Under the pieces are notes generated by a model. That model was not told where the DNA came from and ran no database searches. It was given only the letters and a program-made list of their open reading frames with translations. The translations under genes were made by a program, and so were the position numbers. 64,000 bases of DNA from Daphnia pulex (taxonomy: Eukaryota; Arthropoda; Branchiopoda; Diplostraca; Daphniidae), in assembly GCF_021134715.1 (NCBI RefSeq), contig NC_060021.1, forward strand, positions 4,030,001 through 4,094,000, in the 5' to 3' direction. Below are positions 26,735 to 36,344 of the stretch, piece after piece. Position 1 is the stretch's first letter; the number at the start of each line of letters is the position of its first letter.

Positions 26735-27438
26735 TTAAGTTTTCCTTATTTTTATTACATTGCCTCCTTATATTTGTTATACATTTATTTTATCCCTTTT
26801 CAATTCACAGCATAAACGTCCAAACGTTTATATTCCCTTTCATAATTTTATAAAAAAAATTCTGTTTTAATGGTATGGGTGACATAAAAAATTTCAGACA
26901 AAGACATGTCTTAAGTTTTCCTTATTTTTATTACATTGCCTCCTTATATTTGTTATACATTTATTTTATCCCTTTTCAATTCACAGCATAAACGTCCAAA
27001 CGTTTATATTCCCTTTCTTAATTTTCTAAAAAAATTTCTGTTTTAATAGTATGGGTGACATAAAAAATTTCAGACAAAGCCATGTCTTAAGTTTTCCTTA
27101 TTTTTATTACATTGCCTCCTTATATTTGTTATACATTTATTTTATCCCTTTTCAATTCACAGCATAAACGTCTAAACGTTTATATTCCCTTTCATAATTT
27201 TATAAAAAAAATTCTGTTTTAATGGTATGGGTGACATAAAAAATTTCAGACAAAGACATGTCTTAAGTTTTCCTTATTTTTATTACATTGCCTCCTTATA
27301 TTTGTTATACATTTATTTTATCCCTTTTCAATTCACAGCATAAACGTCCAAACGTTTATATTCCCTTTCATAATTTTATAAAAAATTTTCTGTTTCAATG
27401 GTATGGGTTACATAAAAAATTTCAGACACCGCCTTGTC
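26735..27438 (+). repeat. Four 176-bp subterminal tandem repeats (left arm)
   Basis: The motif CTTAAGTTTTCC and what follows recur at 26,735, 26,911, 27,087 and 27,263, and the next TTAAG is at 27,439, a constant 176-bp step. Most unit junctions carry the palindrome AGACATGTCT, which contains the same ACATGT core as the element ends, so the units may be repeated transposase-binding sites (inference). Confidence 0.92.
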
Positions 27439-27941
27439 TTAAGTCGCAGAGCATGTTGAGGGTTGCACATTTTGAGAATTTTTTTTCTTTTTATCTTAGC
27501 ATTTCTTTAAAAAACTTAAACCTTAGCGTAAAGCAATTATCAAGTTTACTTCAAGATTTGAAAAAAACATTTTTTGAAAATTCTTCCCATTTTCATTGTT
27601 GGAGCTTGGATACGTTGCTTAAAAAGTCGGTAAATTTTTATTGTGTAGATATTCACAAATGGCCTCCGGCGGTAAAATTTGCAGGGTAGAGGTTTTGTTA
27701 TATTGACTCCGGCGGTAAATTTGCAGGATAGAGGATATTAACGCTTTGCCTCCGGCGGTAAATTAGTAGTGTAGAATTTTTCACGCATTGCTTCCGGCTG
27801 TTTTTTTTTCAATATGTATATTCTTTAATTTTACTGTTTAGTTTTGTGTAAAATTTTTTTTTTTCGCGAAATTTTGACTTGTCTGAGTCATGGCTAACAA
27901 AAGCATCCGTAAAAAAAAATTTATCCTTATAAAAAGTAAGA

Positions 27942-28010
27942 CTATAACTGAAATTGAACCATCAATCTGTTTTTTACTAAGCCGGTACTATAACCATTAT
28001 GCTATTACAG
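27942..28010 (-). other. Second, diverged tRNA-like module in left arm
   Basis: The minus strand shows TAGCATAATGGTTA (A-box-like) and TGGTTCAATTTC (B-box-like) about 35 bp apart. The counterpart in the right arm (33,905-33,970) keeps both boxes while the sequence between has changed strongly. Confidence 0.4.
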
Positions 28011-28160
28011 ATTACAAATTTTATCATTTAAAAAATATATATATTGTTTTGCGTCAACGCCGTGTTTTTTACGTGAAAAATTTTCTATTACGATATATCG
28101 TCGGTACCACATCTTGGCTGCGAGTACCCATCCCCTTAAACGCCGTTATTCACGATAAAT

Positions 28161-28238
28161 GATGTAGGCGGGAGTGGGCTTGAACCACCATACTTGACAT
28201 CCTAAAACCAGAGCCATAGCCACTACACCGTCAGCTGC
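28161..28238 (-). other. tRNA-like module in left arm
   Basis: Read on the minus strand it has an A-box-like GGTGTAGTGGCTA and a B-box GGTTCAAGCCC, and the T-arm folds as a five-pair stem around TTCAAGC. No convincing anticodon stem or acceptor stem is present, so it is a tRNA relic or an internal Pol III promoter, not a working tRNA gene. Confidence 0.55.
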
Positions 28239-29705
28239 TAAAATTGTGTAACCTTTGCTAGATTCAATTGGCCTCCGGCGGTAAATTTGTAGGGTAGAGA
28301 TGTTCACGCATTGCCTGACATAGGATATTCACGCACGATTGAATTAAACGGACGCGACAACGAATACGATTGCGGTCACGGGGCAGACGAGTAGCGCACG
28401 ATCGTTCATTATTTTAGTGCTTATTGCGGGTCCGTCCGTTATTTTAGCGCTAAGCGAAATCCGTCATCTGTTTTAAGCGGCTCGCACAGCAATAAACAGT
28501 TTCGTTGAATATTTTGTGCTAGATCTAGCACTAATCTAAGCGTGCGTGGCGATAATGATTGAATTTTGTTTAACTTTTGTGAATTGCGCTAAACGTAGCG
28601 CAATTAAGTTCATTGATAGCATTTACGAAACGAGGAGAACCAGCTAAAATAAATATTTTCAGCGAAAAATCGATAAGTCAAATATTTCGTGCTAGATCTA
28701 GCGCTATGTAAGCGCGCTTGTGGAAAATGATTTAATTGAGATTAACTCACGCGCGATGCGCTAAATTCTGTGCAATACATTTCACATATAATTTACGAAA
28801 CGCTTAGCGCCACTTAACGCACATCGCATTTAAGTAAAATGAACGGGCGCACTTCTCGTAAATTTTGGCTTGAAATTAATGGCGCTAAATTTTGCGCATC
28901 TTGCAGACGCATACACATAGGCTAAAAGAGCGCCTGTAATTTGATCTATTGGCCTGTATAGAAATGTACAGTCACGCGCATGTCTATTTTTAGCGATTAT
29001 TGCGGGCCGGTTCGCCATTTTAGCGCTAAGTACCGCCTGTCTACTGTTTTGGGCGGCTCGCTCTAAACAAATAATTAATTTAATAATATCGCGCTAGATC
29101 TATAGCGCTACTAAGCGCGCATTGCGCTAATTTTTTTCTTCTTAATAACTTACGCGCGATTAAAAAAATTTTGTGTGCTACTTAACGCGCATCACACTAA
29201 ACGAGCTCTCTCATCAATTTTCATATGAAATTTATCCCGCTAATATTTTAACCATAAAATTCACTTGCTGGCGACGACACGTACACAGATTAGTCCGATT
29301 ATGGGTTTCACGAAGGTCGATCTGTCCCGGTTGATCGGCTACCCGTCGTTGACGGCTTTTCTTTACGGCCGAGAGACCTCGCTACTTAATAAATAAAACA
29401 AATTATAATTTAAAACCAAAATTTGCGAGAAGCGCGCTTGTTGAATTTACTTAAATGCGATGTGCGTTAGCCTTAAGTAGCGCAGAATATTTAATTTAGC
29501 GCTTGCGCGTTTCGCTAATAAAATAATGAAAATAACCGCGCTAAATTTCGCTTATCGTGCACAAGTTTATCACAAGTAAATGACAAGCGCAATGTGAGCT
29601 TACATCGCGCAAGATCCAGTCTAGATCTAGCGCGAAATATTTGACTAATCTATATTTCGCGCTAAATATTTTTTTACCTGGATATCCGGGTTTCGTAAAT
29701 TATAT

Positions 29706-30054
29706 TGTCACGGGTAAGGAGGCTAACACGTTCGGTTGGAAAGAGCGACCAGAAGCTGTTTGATAAAAGTGAAACAAACAGACTGGAGGTCGCGACTCCA
29801 CCACCGACACACACACCAACACAGTAAAAGAGTCCAATCAACACACAGACAAGAACAGTGAACAACACAACACTACAGAAAGTCTAAGAGAAAGTCCAAC
29901 ACCGAGAGACATGCTAACCCTTTTTGTATCCTCAGTCAACGTCGTTTCGTCCCCAAGAATTATTATTGTTAAGCGCCGGGAAATCGTCAACTTCCCAGGA
30001 TCAGAATCGAATGGGAAACGTCGATTCTGGGAACTAATCGGTCGAAACGTGACA
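29706..30054 (-). repeat. 3' LTR of the miniature retrotransposon
   Basis: A 349-bp terminal repeat; in minus-strand orientation this is the downstream copy. It differs from the other at one site (AAGCGCCGGG versus AAGCGTCGGG). Confidence 0.9.
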
Positions 30055-30066
30055 TTTTCCCCGCCC
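30055..30066 (-). promoter_or_regulatory. Polypurine tract
   Basis: GGGCGGGGAAAA on the minus strand directly abuts the 3' LTR, the place expected for the plus-strand primer of an LTR element. It fixes the element's orientation. Confidence 0.65.
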
Positions 30067-30763
30067 ACGTAAATGATCGTCCCGATCATGGCATGACTTC
30101 CAAAACGACATCAATGACGGAGAGCTCTCAGATGGCTATCTATCAGGGTAGAATAAATAATTAATAACTAGCATGTTTTAAGTTTCGACGTTATCCAGGT
30201 TAAGGTGAATTCATCCACGAAGCTCTTGATCTAAACTTGGCTAAAAAACACGCGATTATCACACACTACAAAATACAATCACATAATGATTACGTTGCAA
30301 CTCAAGTCAGTCAACATTTTTTTTAAACTCTCGTCTGGATCGTAACTTATCATAAATAACACAGGTGGTTTTTGGGAGCAAAACAAGGGAGTTGGGATTG
30401 GTTTGGGATTTTTCGCCTCTGTCAGTGTAATTCTCCAGGAGGTTCCGACCGTATTGTCTCCTCCGGATTTCCGGCAAAGTCCTCGACTTTCCTTACACTA
30501 CCGACCGCTCTCGAGATTCCGGCAAAGTCCTCGACTTTCCTATCTCTGTAGGTATAGGTAAAATAGGGTCACAGGATGGAAAGGTAATTTTCACGAGAAT
30601 TTTATATTTGATCACATAAGTAACGTTCGACAGCTTTTAAACAATAGAAAAAGACCGTTGTGGAAAAAATGGAAAACCGAACGTGTTCCTCTCTATACCC
30701 TGACTACAATAGGGAAAAGACCGTGATGTGAAAAGTGGAAAACCGAACGTGTTCCTCTCTATA

Positions 30764-30779
30764 CCCTGCATCTCCACCA
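30764..30779 (-). promoter_or_regulatory. Putative tRNA primer-binding site
   Basis: TGGTGGAGATGCAGGG on the minus strand starts two bases after the 5' LTR. The initial TGG complements the CCA end of a tRNA. I could not name the tRNA. Confidence 0.6.
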
Positions 30780-30781
30780 AA

Positions 30782-31130
30782 TGTCACGGGTAAGGAGGCT
30801 AACACGTTCGGTTGGAAAGAGCGACCAGAAGCTGTTTGATAAAAGTGAAACAAACAGACTGGAGGTCGCGACTCCACCACCGACACACACACCAACACAG
30901 TAAAAGAGTCCAATCAACACACAGACAAGAACAGTGAACAACACAACACTACAGAAAGTCTAAGAGAAAGTCCAACACCGAGAGACATGCTAACCCTTTT
31001 TGTATCCTCAGTCAACGTCGTTTCGTCCCCAAGAATTATTATTGTTAAGCGTCGGGAAATCGTCAACTTCCCAGGATCAGAATCGAATGGGAAACGTCGA
31101 TTCTGGGAACTAATCGGTCGAAACGTGACA
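30782..31130 (-). repeat. 5' LTR of the miniature retrotransposon
   Basis: A 349-bp terminal repeat, the upstream copy on the minus strand, bounded by TGTCACG and CGTGACA. Confidence 0.9.
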
Positions 31131-33671
31131 ATATAATGAACTTGATAGCGCTACGTCTAGCACATCACGCAAAAGTTAAGCACAAATAAATCATTAGCGC
31201 CATGAGCGCTAAGAAAGATAGCCCTAATTCTTGCTCGAAATAATTGACTTCGTTATTTTTCGTGCAGTGAGCCGCCAAGAACGGGATGGGCGACGATTAC
31301 GCTTAAATAACGGACGGGTGCGTGTGCTACTCGTCTGACCGCTGTCGCCACAATCGTTTTCCTTGTCTCGCCTGTTTAATAAATTTTAGTGCGATGCGCG
31401 TTAGGTAGCGCAATAACATATTTATTTAATCGCTTTCGCGTTTCGTAATAAATCTGACGAAATGGATTTTCGATAAAGTATAGCGCATCCGGCATCGCGT
31501 GCTATAGTGAAGCGCAAGTAAATTATTAGAAGCCTACTACGCGTTTAAAAGTGTATGCTGTTATTTCCGCTTTGCCAGCAGCCTGAAATAGCGGACAGGC
31601 GACATAGCGCTAGATCTAGCACGAATTATTTGACTTTTTTAGTGCTAATGTCCGTTTCTGAGCGAAGAACCCCCTGTCTATACTGTTTTAGGCGGCTCAC
31701 TCCGCGCAAATAATTAATTCAAAAATATCGTGCTAGATCTAGCTCATAAGCGCGCATTGCACTAATGATCTGGATAACTTGCTTGTGATAAGCTAAATAG
31801 CGCACGATAAATATCATCATAAAATTTAAGAAACGAGCAAGTGCTAAAAATAATATTTTACCCTTAAATTCCGTGCTGGCCAGACTAGTGAGACTACCGC
31901 TTGCTTGCAACGACACACATGTGGTTCATGTAGTCGCAAAGGGGCAGTACTGCAATCCCGGAATTAAACGGCGAAATATTACCGCAATAAATTTCAGCCC
32001 AAACTTTGCGGGATGTGCTTCCGTTGTATTTACTTTAATTCGATGCGCGTTAAGTAGCTATATGAATTAATTTTTTTAATAGAATTGATTTTTTTCTTTA
32101 ATATTATGATAAAATTCATGGCGAAGAATAATAAATAACAATAAATAGCAAATTGTGCGTAAGTTAATCTTAATTAAATCATAAGCGTCATGCACGCTTA
32201 TTAGCGAGAAATCTAGCGCGAAATATTTAACGTAATTATTTTCATGGAGCGAGCTTCTGAAAGAGTGGACAGGCGACGCTTAGCGATAAAGTAACGTGTG
32301 ATGCTCAAAATTTGGCGCAATTTATTTCAGCCGGAAATTTGCCAGAAATGCGACAGTTAAATTTAGCTTACTTGATTATGATGCGCGGTAAGCAGCGTTA
32401 AATATTTATTTCAGTGCTTGCGCGTTTCATAAATAATAGGATGAAATAAATTAGAATAAATTTAGCGCAACGTGCGCAAGTTAATCAAAAAAACATTAGC
32501 ACAATTCGCGCTTACATACACTAGATCTAGCATGAATTAGCCTATTTGACTTCGTAATTTTTCGAGCTAAAGATTTATTATAGCGGTTTATCTTCGTTTC
32601 ATAAATTATACTATATTAAACTTGATTGCGATTAATTTATCGCATCCCTCAAAAGTTAAGGAAAAATTAATCGTTATTAGCGCCATGCTCGCTTAGATAG
32701 CAATATAGATCTAGCGCGAAATATTTGACTTTGTTTTTTTTTGTTCACTGAGCAGACGGGCGGCACTTAGCGCTAAAATAATGGATGGCCGGATCCGTGA
32801 TAAGCACTAAAATAACGGACAAGCGTTCGGTACTCGTCCGACAAGTCACCGCAATCGTTTTTCTTGTCGCGCCCATAATAATATTTGATACAATGCGCGT
32901 TTATTAGCGCAAACTATTTATTTCAGCGCTTGTGCGTTTCGTAAATTTACGAATTTAGCGCTTCGTTCGCAAGTTAAGTACAAATAAATTATTAGAGCAA
33001 TTGACTTGATTGCGATGCGCGTTATGTTTGTATGATATGTAGCGCTAAATATTTATTTTAGCGCTTATATCGCTCTTTTATAATATGATGGAATTAATTG
33101 CGCGTAATTTAGATCATCGCGCGAAAGATAATTTCAATTTATTTTTTAGCGCCATGCGCGCTTAATATATAGCGCTAGATCTAAAACGAATATATATATC
33201 TAAAACAACTTTCAGCATTCATAAATTTTCTCATAAATAAAATATATCTAAAATAAATCTGGCTGGATATAAAATATATCGCACATATGTAATCTTCGCG
33301 TTTACCTTTCGCTTAGTAGCGCTATATATAATAGTCCCTTGTCTATAAAGCGCAAAGGGCTAAAATGGGGAGGAGTTTGTTTGTGTTTCTGTCTGTTTGT
33401 TTGTCTGTAGGTGTGAACGCACGCTGTGATTGGTCGAGCTTACCACCGGAGACAATACGTCATCACATCTATCTTACAAGGATACCGCCGGAGGCTATGT
33501 CGCTCTACACTGCGAATTTACCGCCGGAGGTCGTGCGGGATTTCTCTACCCTACAAATTTACCGCCGGAGGCCAAGAGTGAATATCCTATGTCAGGCAAT
33601 GCGTGAACATCTCTACCCTACAAATTTACCGCCGGAGGCCAATTGAATCTAGCAAAGGTTACACAATTTTA

Positions 33672-33749
33672 GCAGCTGACGGTGTAATGGCTATGGCTCT
33701 GGCTTTAAGATGTCAAGTAAGGTAGTTCAAGCCCACTCCCGTTTACATC
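33672..33749 (+). other. tRNA-like module in right arm
   Basis: Inverted copy of 28,161-28,238 with A-box GGTGTAATGGCTA and B-box AGTTCAAGCCC. Confidence 0.55.
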
Positions 33750-33904
33750 GTTTATCGTGATTAACGGCGTATCAGGGGATGGATACGTGCAGCCAAGGTG
33801 CGGTCCCGACGATATATCGTGATAGAAAATTTTTCACGCAAAAAAACACGGCGTTGACGCAAAACAATATATATATTTTTTAAATAGTTAAATTTAATCT
33901 TAAA

Positions 33905-33970
33905 TAGCAAAATGGTTACAGCACTGGCGTGGTAATGAAGAGATTCATGGTTCGATTGATATGATAGCCT
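33905..33970 (+). other. Second tRNA-like module in right arm
   Basis: TAGCAAAATGGTTA and TGGTTCGATTGA are the A- and B-box-like parts, followed within 15 bp by a run of eight Ts that could terminate Pol III. Confidence 0.4.
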
Positions 33971-34466
33971 TTTTTTTATAAGGATAAATTTTTTTTACGG
34001 ATGCTTTTGTTAGCCATGACTCAGACAAGTCAAAATTTGGCGAAAAAAAAATTTTTACACAAAACTAAACAGTGAAATTAAAGAATACACATATTGAAAA
34101 AAAAACAGCCGGAAGCAATGCGTGAAAAATTCTACACTACTAATTTACCGCCGGAGGCAAAACGTTAATATCCTCTATCCTGCAAATTTACCGCCGGAGT
34201 CAATATAACACAACCTCTACCCTGCAAATTTACCGCCGGAGGCCATATGTGAATATCTTCTACACATTAAAAATTTACCGACTTTTTAAGCAGCGTATCC
34301 AAGCTCCAACAATGAAAATGGGAAGAATTTTCAAAAAATGTTTTTTTCAAATCTTGAAGTAAACTTGATAATTGCTTTACGCTAAGGTTTAAGTTTTTTA
34401 AAGAAATGCTAAGATAAAAAGAAAAAAAATTCTCAAAATGTGCAACCCTCAACATATGCTCTGCGA

Positions 34467-34994
34467 CTTAAGATAAGGCTGTGTCTGAAATTTTTTATGT
34501 CACCCATACCATTAAAACAGAAAATTTTTTAGAAAATTATGAAAGGAAATATAAACGTTTGGACGTTTATGCTGTGAATTGAAAAGGGATAAAATAAATG
34601 TATAACAAATATAATGAGGCAATGTAATAAAAATTAGGAAAACTTAAGACATGTCTTTGTCTGAAATTTTTTATGTCACCCATACTATTAAAACAGAATT
34701 TTTTAAATAAAATTATGAAAGGGAATATAAACGTTTGGACGTTTATGCTGTGAATTGAAAAGGGATAAAATAAATGTATAACAAATATAAGGAGGCAATG
34801 TAATAAAAATAAGGAAAACTTAAGACATGTCTTTGTCTGAAATTTTTTATGTCACCCATACCATTAAAACAGAATTTTTTTTATAAAATTATGAAAGGGA
34901 ATATAAACGTTTGGACGTTTATGCTGTGAATTGAAAAGGGATAAAATAAATGTATAACAAATATAAGGAGGCAATGTAATAAAAATAAGGAAAA
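34467..34994 (-). repeat. Three 176-bp subterminal tandem repeats (right arm)
   Basis: CTTAAG occurs at 34,467, 34,643, 34,819 and 34,995, again in 176-bp steps, giving three units against four in the left arm. Confidence 0.92.
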
Positions 34995-35069
34995 CTTAAG
35001 ACATGTCTTTGTCTGTTACATGAAAAAGTTTCAGACAAAGCCTTGTCTTAAGTCGGAGAGGACATGTTG

Positions 35070-35667
35070 CTATGGTAACCAGGTCAGTCTTCATGGTGGC
35101 CGGGCCAGTATGGTGATAATTTTTTATGGTGACCAGGGCAGTCTCGATGATGACCGGGTCAGTCTCTATGGTAAACAGGTCAGTCTTCATGGTGGCCGGG
35201 CCAGTCTTCATTGTGGCCGAGCCGGTATGGTGATAATTTTTTATGGTGACCAGGTTAGTCTCGATGATGACCGGTTCAGTCTCTATAGTAACCAGGTCAG
35301 TCTTCATGGTGGCCGGGCCAGTATGGTGATAATTTTTTATGGTGACCAGGGCATTCTCTATGATGACCGGGTCAGTCTCTATGGTAACCAGGTCAGTCTG
35401 CATGGTGGCTGGGCCAGTATGGTGATAATTTTTTATGGTGACCAGGGCAGTCTCTATGGTAACCAGGTCAGTCTTTATGTTGGCCGGGCCAGTATGGTGA
35501 TAATTTTTTATGGTGACCAGGGCAGTCTCGATGATGACCGGGTCAGTCTCTATGGTAACCAGGTCAGTCTTCATGGTGGCCGGGCCAGTATGGTAATAAT
35601 TTTTTATGGTGACCAGGGCAGTCTCGATGATGACCGGGTCAGTCTCTATGGTAACCAGGTCAGTCTT
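35070..35667. repeat. 96-bp minisatellite with 21-bp sub-units
   Basis: Variants of GTATGGTGATAATTTTTTAT occur at about 35,115, 35,232, 35,328, 35,424, 35,499 and 35,595: spacings 117, 96, 96, 75 and 96. The deviations are plus and minus 21 bp, matching a 21-bp sub-unit (GGTCAGTCTCTATGGTAACCA-like, shown only as a type). All lengths are multiples of three, so frames stay open on both strands. The minus strand would encode a seven-residue repeat of the type T-D-L-V-T-I-E. It starts at the base after the end of the 8.4-kb element. Confidence 0.85.
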
Positions 35668-36330
35668 CATGTACGCTTTGGAGTCGGTTTTAGAGTCCGA
35701 ACCTGGCTCGTCGAGGCCGTTGGTGTCGGTTTTCCTACCTGGCTCGTCGAGTCCAATGGCATAGGCTGATCCACTTGAATCTGGTGCTTAGACAGCACTG
35801 CCAGAATCTCAGAGGTTCCCGGGTCACTCGCCGTACCCGGAATAGGGAATGATCTTGCAGCGTTGGCCGTCCGCAGATTGTGGAAGAAGTCTGCTGGTAG
35901 AATAGGGTCTCCGATTGGTGTAACAAACGGAACCTTTTCCGGGGCTACCATGTTGGCCCTGACAATAGGAATGTCAACCCTACGACGTTTTGAGCGCTCG
36001 TACGCCTCACGCTTGTCTTTCGCTTCTTTCTCTACCAGGCGTATCTTTGCCTCTTCCACTGCGTCCCTTTTCCTCTTTTTTGCTGCGCGAACCTCTACTC
36101 TTAGAGCGTTCTGCGCCTCTCTATCCCTACGGATGAGAGCTTCGTCCTCGGCGAACTGAGCTCTCTGATCCGGGGTTAGGAGAGTAAAGGCTTCTTTCTC
36201 AAGCCTTTCAGCCTTCAAGATCTCCCACTTCAATTTGGGTTTCTCGGTCAGGAGGGCCTGGGGTTGTGTTGCATCCGTAAGAGTGAAGAATGCTAACGGG
36301 AAGCAACGCTTCAACAGGCGTTGGAGTTGG
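35667..36330 (-). CDS. Unidentified open frame, Lys/Arg-rich coiled-coil-like protein fragment
   Basis: About 220 codons are open on the minus strand, in a stretch clearly richer in GC than its surroundings. The frame has no ATG at its upstream end, so it is an exon or a truncated gene; the first Met is internal, in RANMVAPEK. The translation has a charged helical region (DREAQNALRVEVRAAKKRKR and VEKEAKDKREAYERSKRRR) followed by a Pro/Ser/Thr-rich tail with a short internal repeat (TSQVGKPTP, TSQVRTLKPTP). Its TGA overlaps the ATG of the minisatellite frame by four bases. Upstream it runs straight into the 17-bp minisatellite. I recognise no family; a gag-like or other mobile-element protein is possible, but nothing diagnostic is present. 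Confidence 0.4.
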
Positions 36331-36344
36331 AAACTTTTCAAAAA

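Larger units (their letters stand above)
26665..28332 (+). repeat. Left terminal inverted repeat
   Basis: Order from the outside: terminal CAACATGTCC, four 176-bp tandem units, a unique part with several TTTACCGCCGGAGGC motifs (seen here as the reverse complement, for example near 27,662, 27,706 and 27,751), a tRNA-like module near 27,975, a second near 28,200, and another CCGGCGGTAAATTTG motif near 28,272. It ends at GGATATTCAC. Confidence 0.88.
29706..31130 (-). mobile_element. Miniature LTR retrotransposon (TRIM-like), nested in the foldback element
   Basis: Two 349-bp direct repeats (29,706-30,054 and 30,782-31,130) start TGTCACG and end CGTGACA and flank only 727 bp. The 4-bp sequence ATAT lies on both sides (29,702-29,705 and 31,131-31,134), a target duplication. 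On the minus strand the first repeat is followed, after TT, by TGGTGGAGATGCAGGG, a plausible tRNA primer site, and the other is preceded by the purine tract GGGCGGGGAAAA. There is no gag or pol coding capacity, so movement would need enzymes from another element. The internal part has its own duplications (GAACGTGTTCCTCTCTATAC near 30,679 and 30,746). I see a single difference between the two LTRs, so the insertion is young. Confidence 0.9.
28333..33577. repeat. Element core: diverged repeats around a 16-bp palindrome
   Basis: This 5.2-kb core has no gene I can support. It is made of diverged, partly inverted copies of a few motifs: the palindrome GCGCTAGATCTAGCGC and variants (near 28,519, 28,690, 29,093, 29,622, 31,612, 31,731, 32,519, 32,705 and 33,172), GCGAAATATTTGAC beside it, and TTAGGCGGCTCGCTC-like and AAGCGCGCATTGC-like stretches. 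A 1.4-kb LTR element is inserted at 29,706-31,130. Confidence 0.75.
26665..35069. mobile_element. 8.4-kb foldback-type DNA element with ~1.5-1.7-kb terminal inverted repeats
   Basis: The left end (CAACATGTCCTCTCCGAC) is matched by its reverse complement at the right end, and pairing continues inward for 1,668 bp on the left and 1,492 bp on the right. The difference is one 176-bp subterminal repeat. ACATGT sits at both termini (26,667-26,672 and 35,062-35,067); since it is its own reverse complement it could be a 6-bp target duplication or the end of the inverted repeat. No transposase-like frame is visible. Long inverted repeats made of tandem sub-repeats are typical of foldback and Galileo-like (P superfamily) elements, so this is probably a non-autonomous relative; the superfamily is unproven. 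The left flank is satellite, the right flank a different minisatellite. Confidence 0.85.
33578..35069 (-). repeat. Right terminal inverted repeat
   Basis: Reverse complement of 26,665-28,332, lacking one 176-bp unit. Most of it is nearly identical to the left arm; the tRNA-like module near 33,935 is the part that differs most. Confidence 0.88.

Noticed and set aside
26440..26738. Open frame crossing from the satellite into the foldback element.
   Set aside because: It is a junction artefact of an open satellite frame and ends soon inside the element.
27288..28162. Open frames of 133 and 90 codons in the left arm of the foldback element.
   Set aside because: They are AT-rich, consist of repeat sequence, resemble no protein, and are not specially preserved in the right arm.
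33365..33646. 93-codon frame with a signal-peptide-like start (MGRSLFVFLSVCLSVGV).
   Set aside because: It runs through tandem CCGCCGGAGG motifs and into the inverted repeat; the hydrophobic start comes from a GTTT/GTCT-rich stretch.
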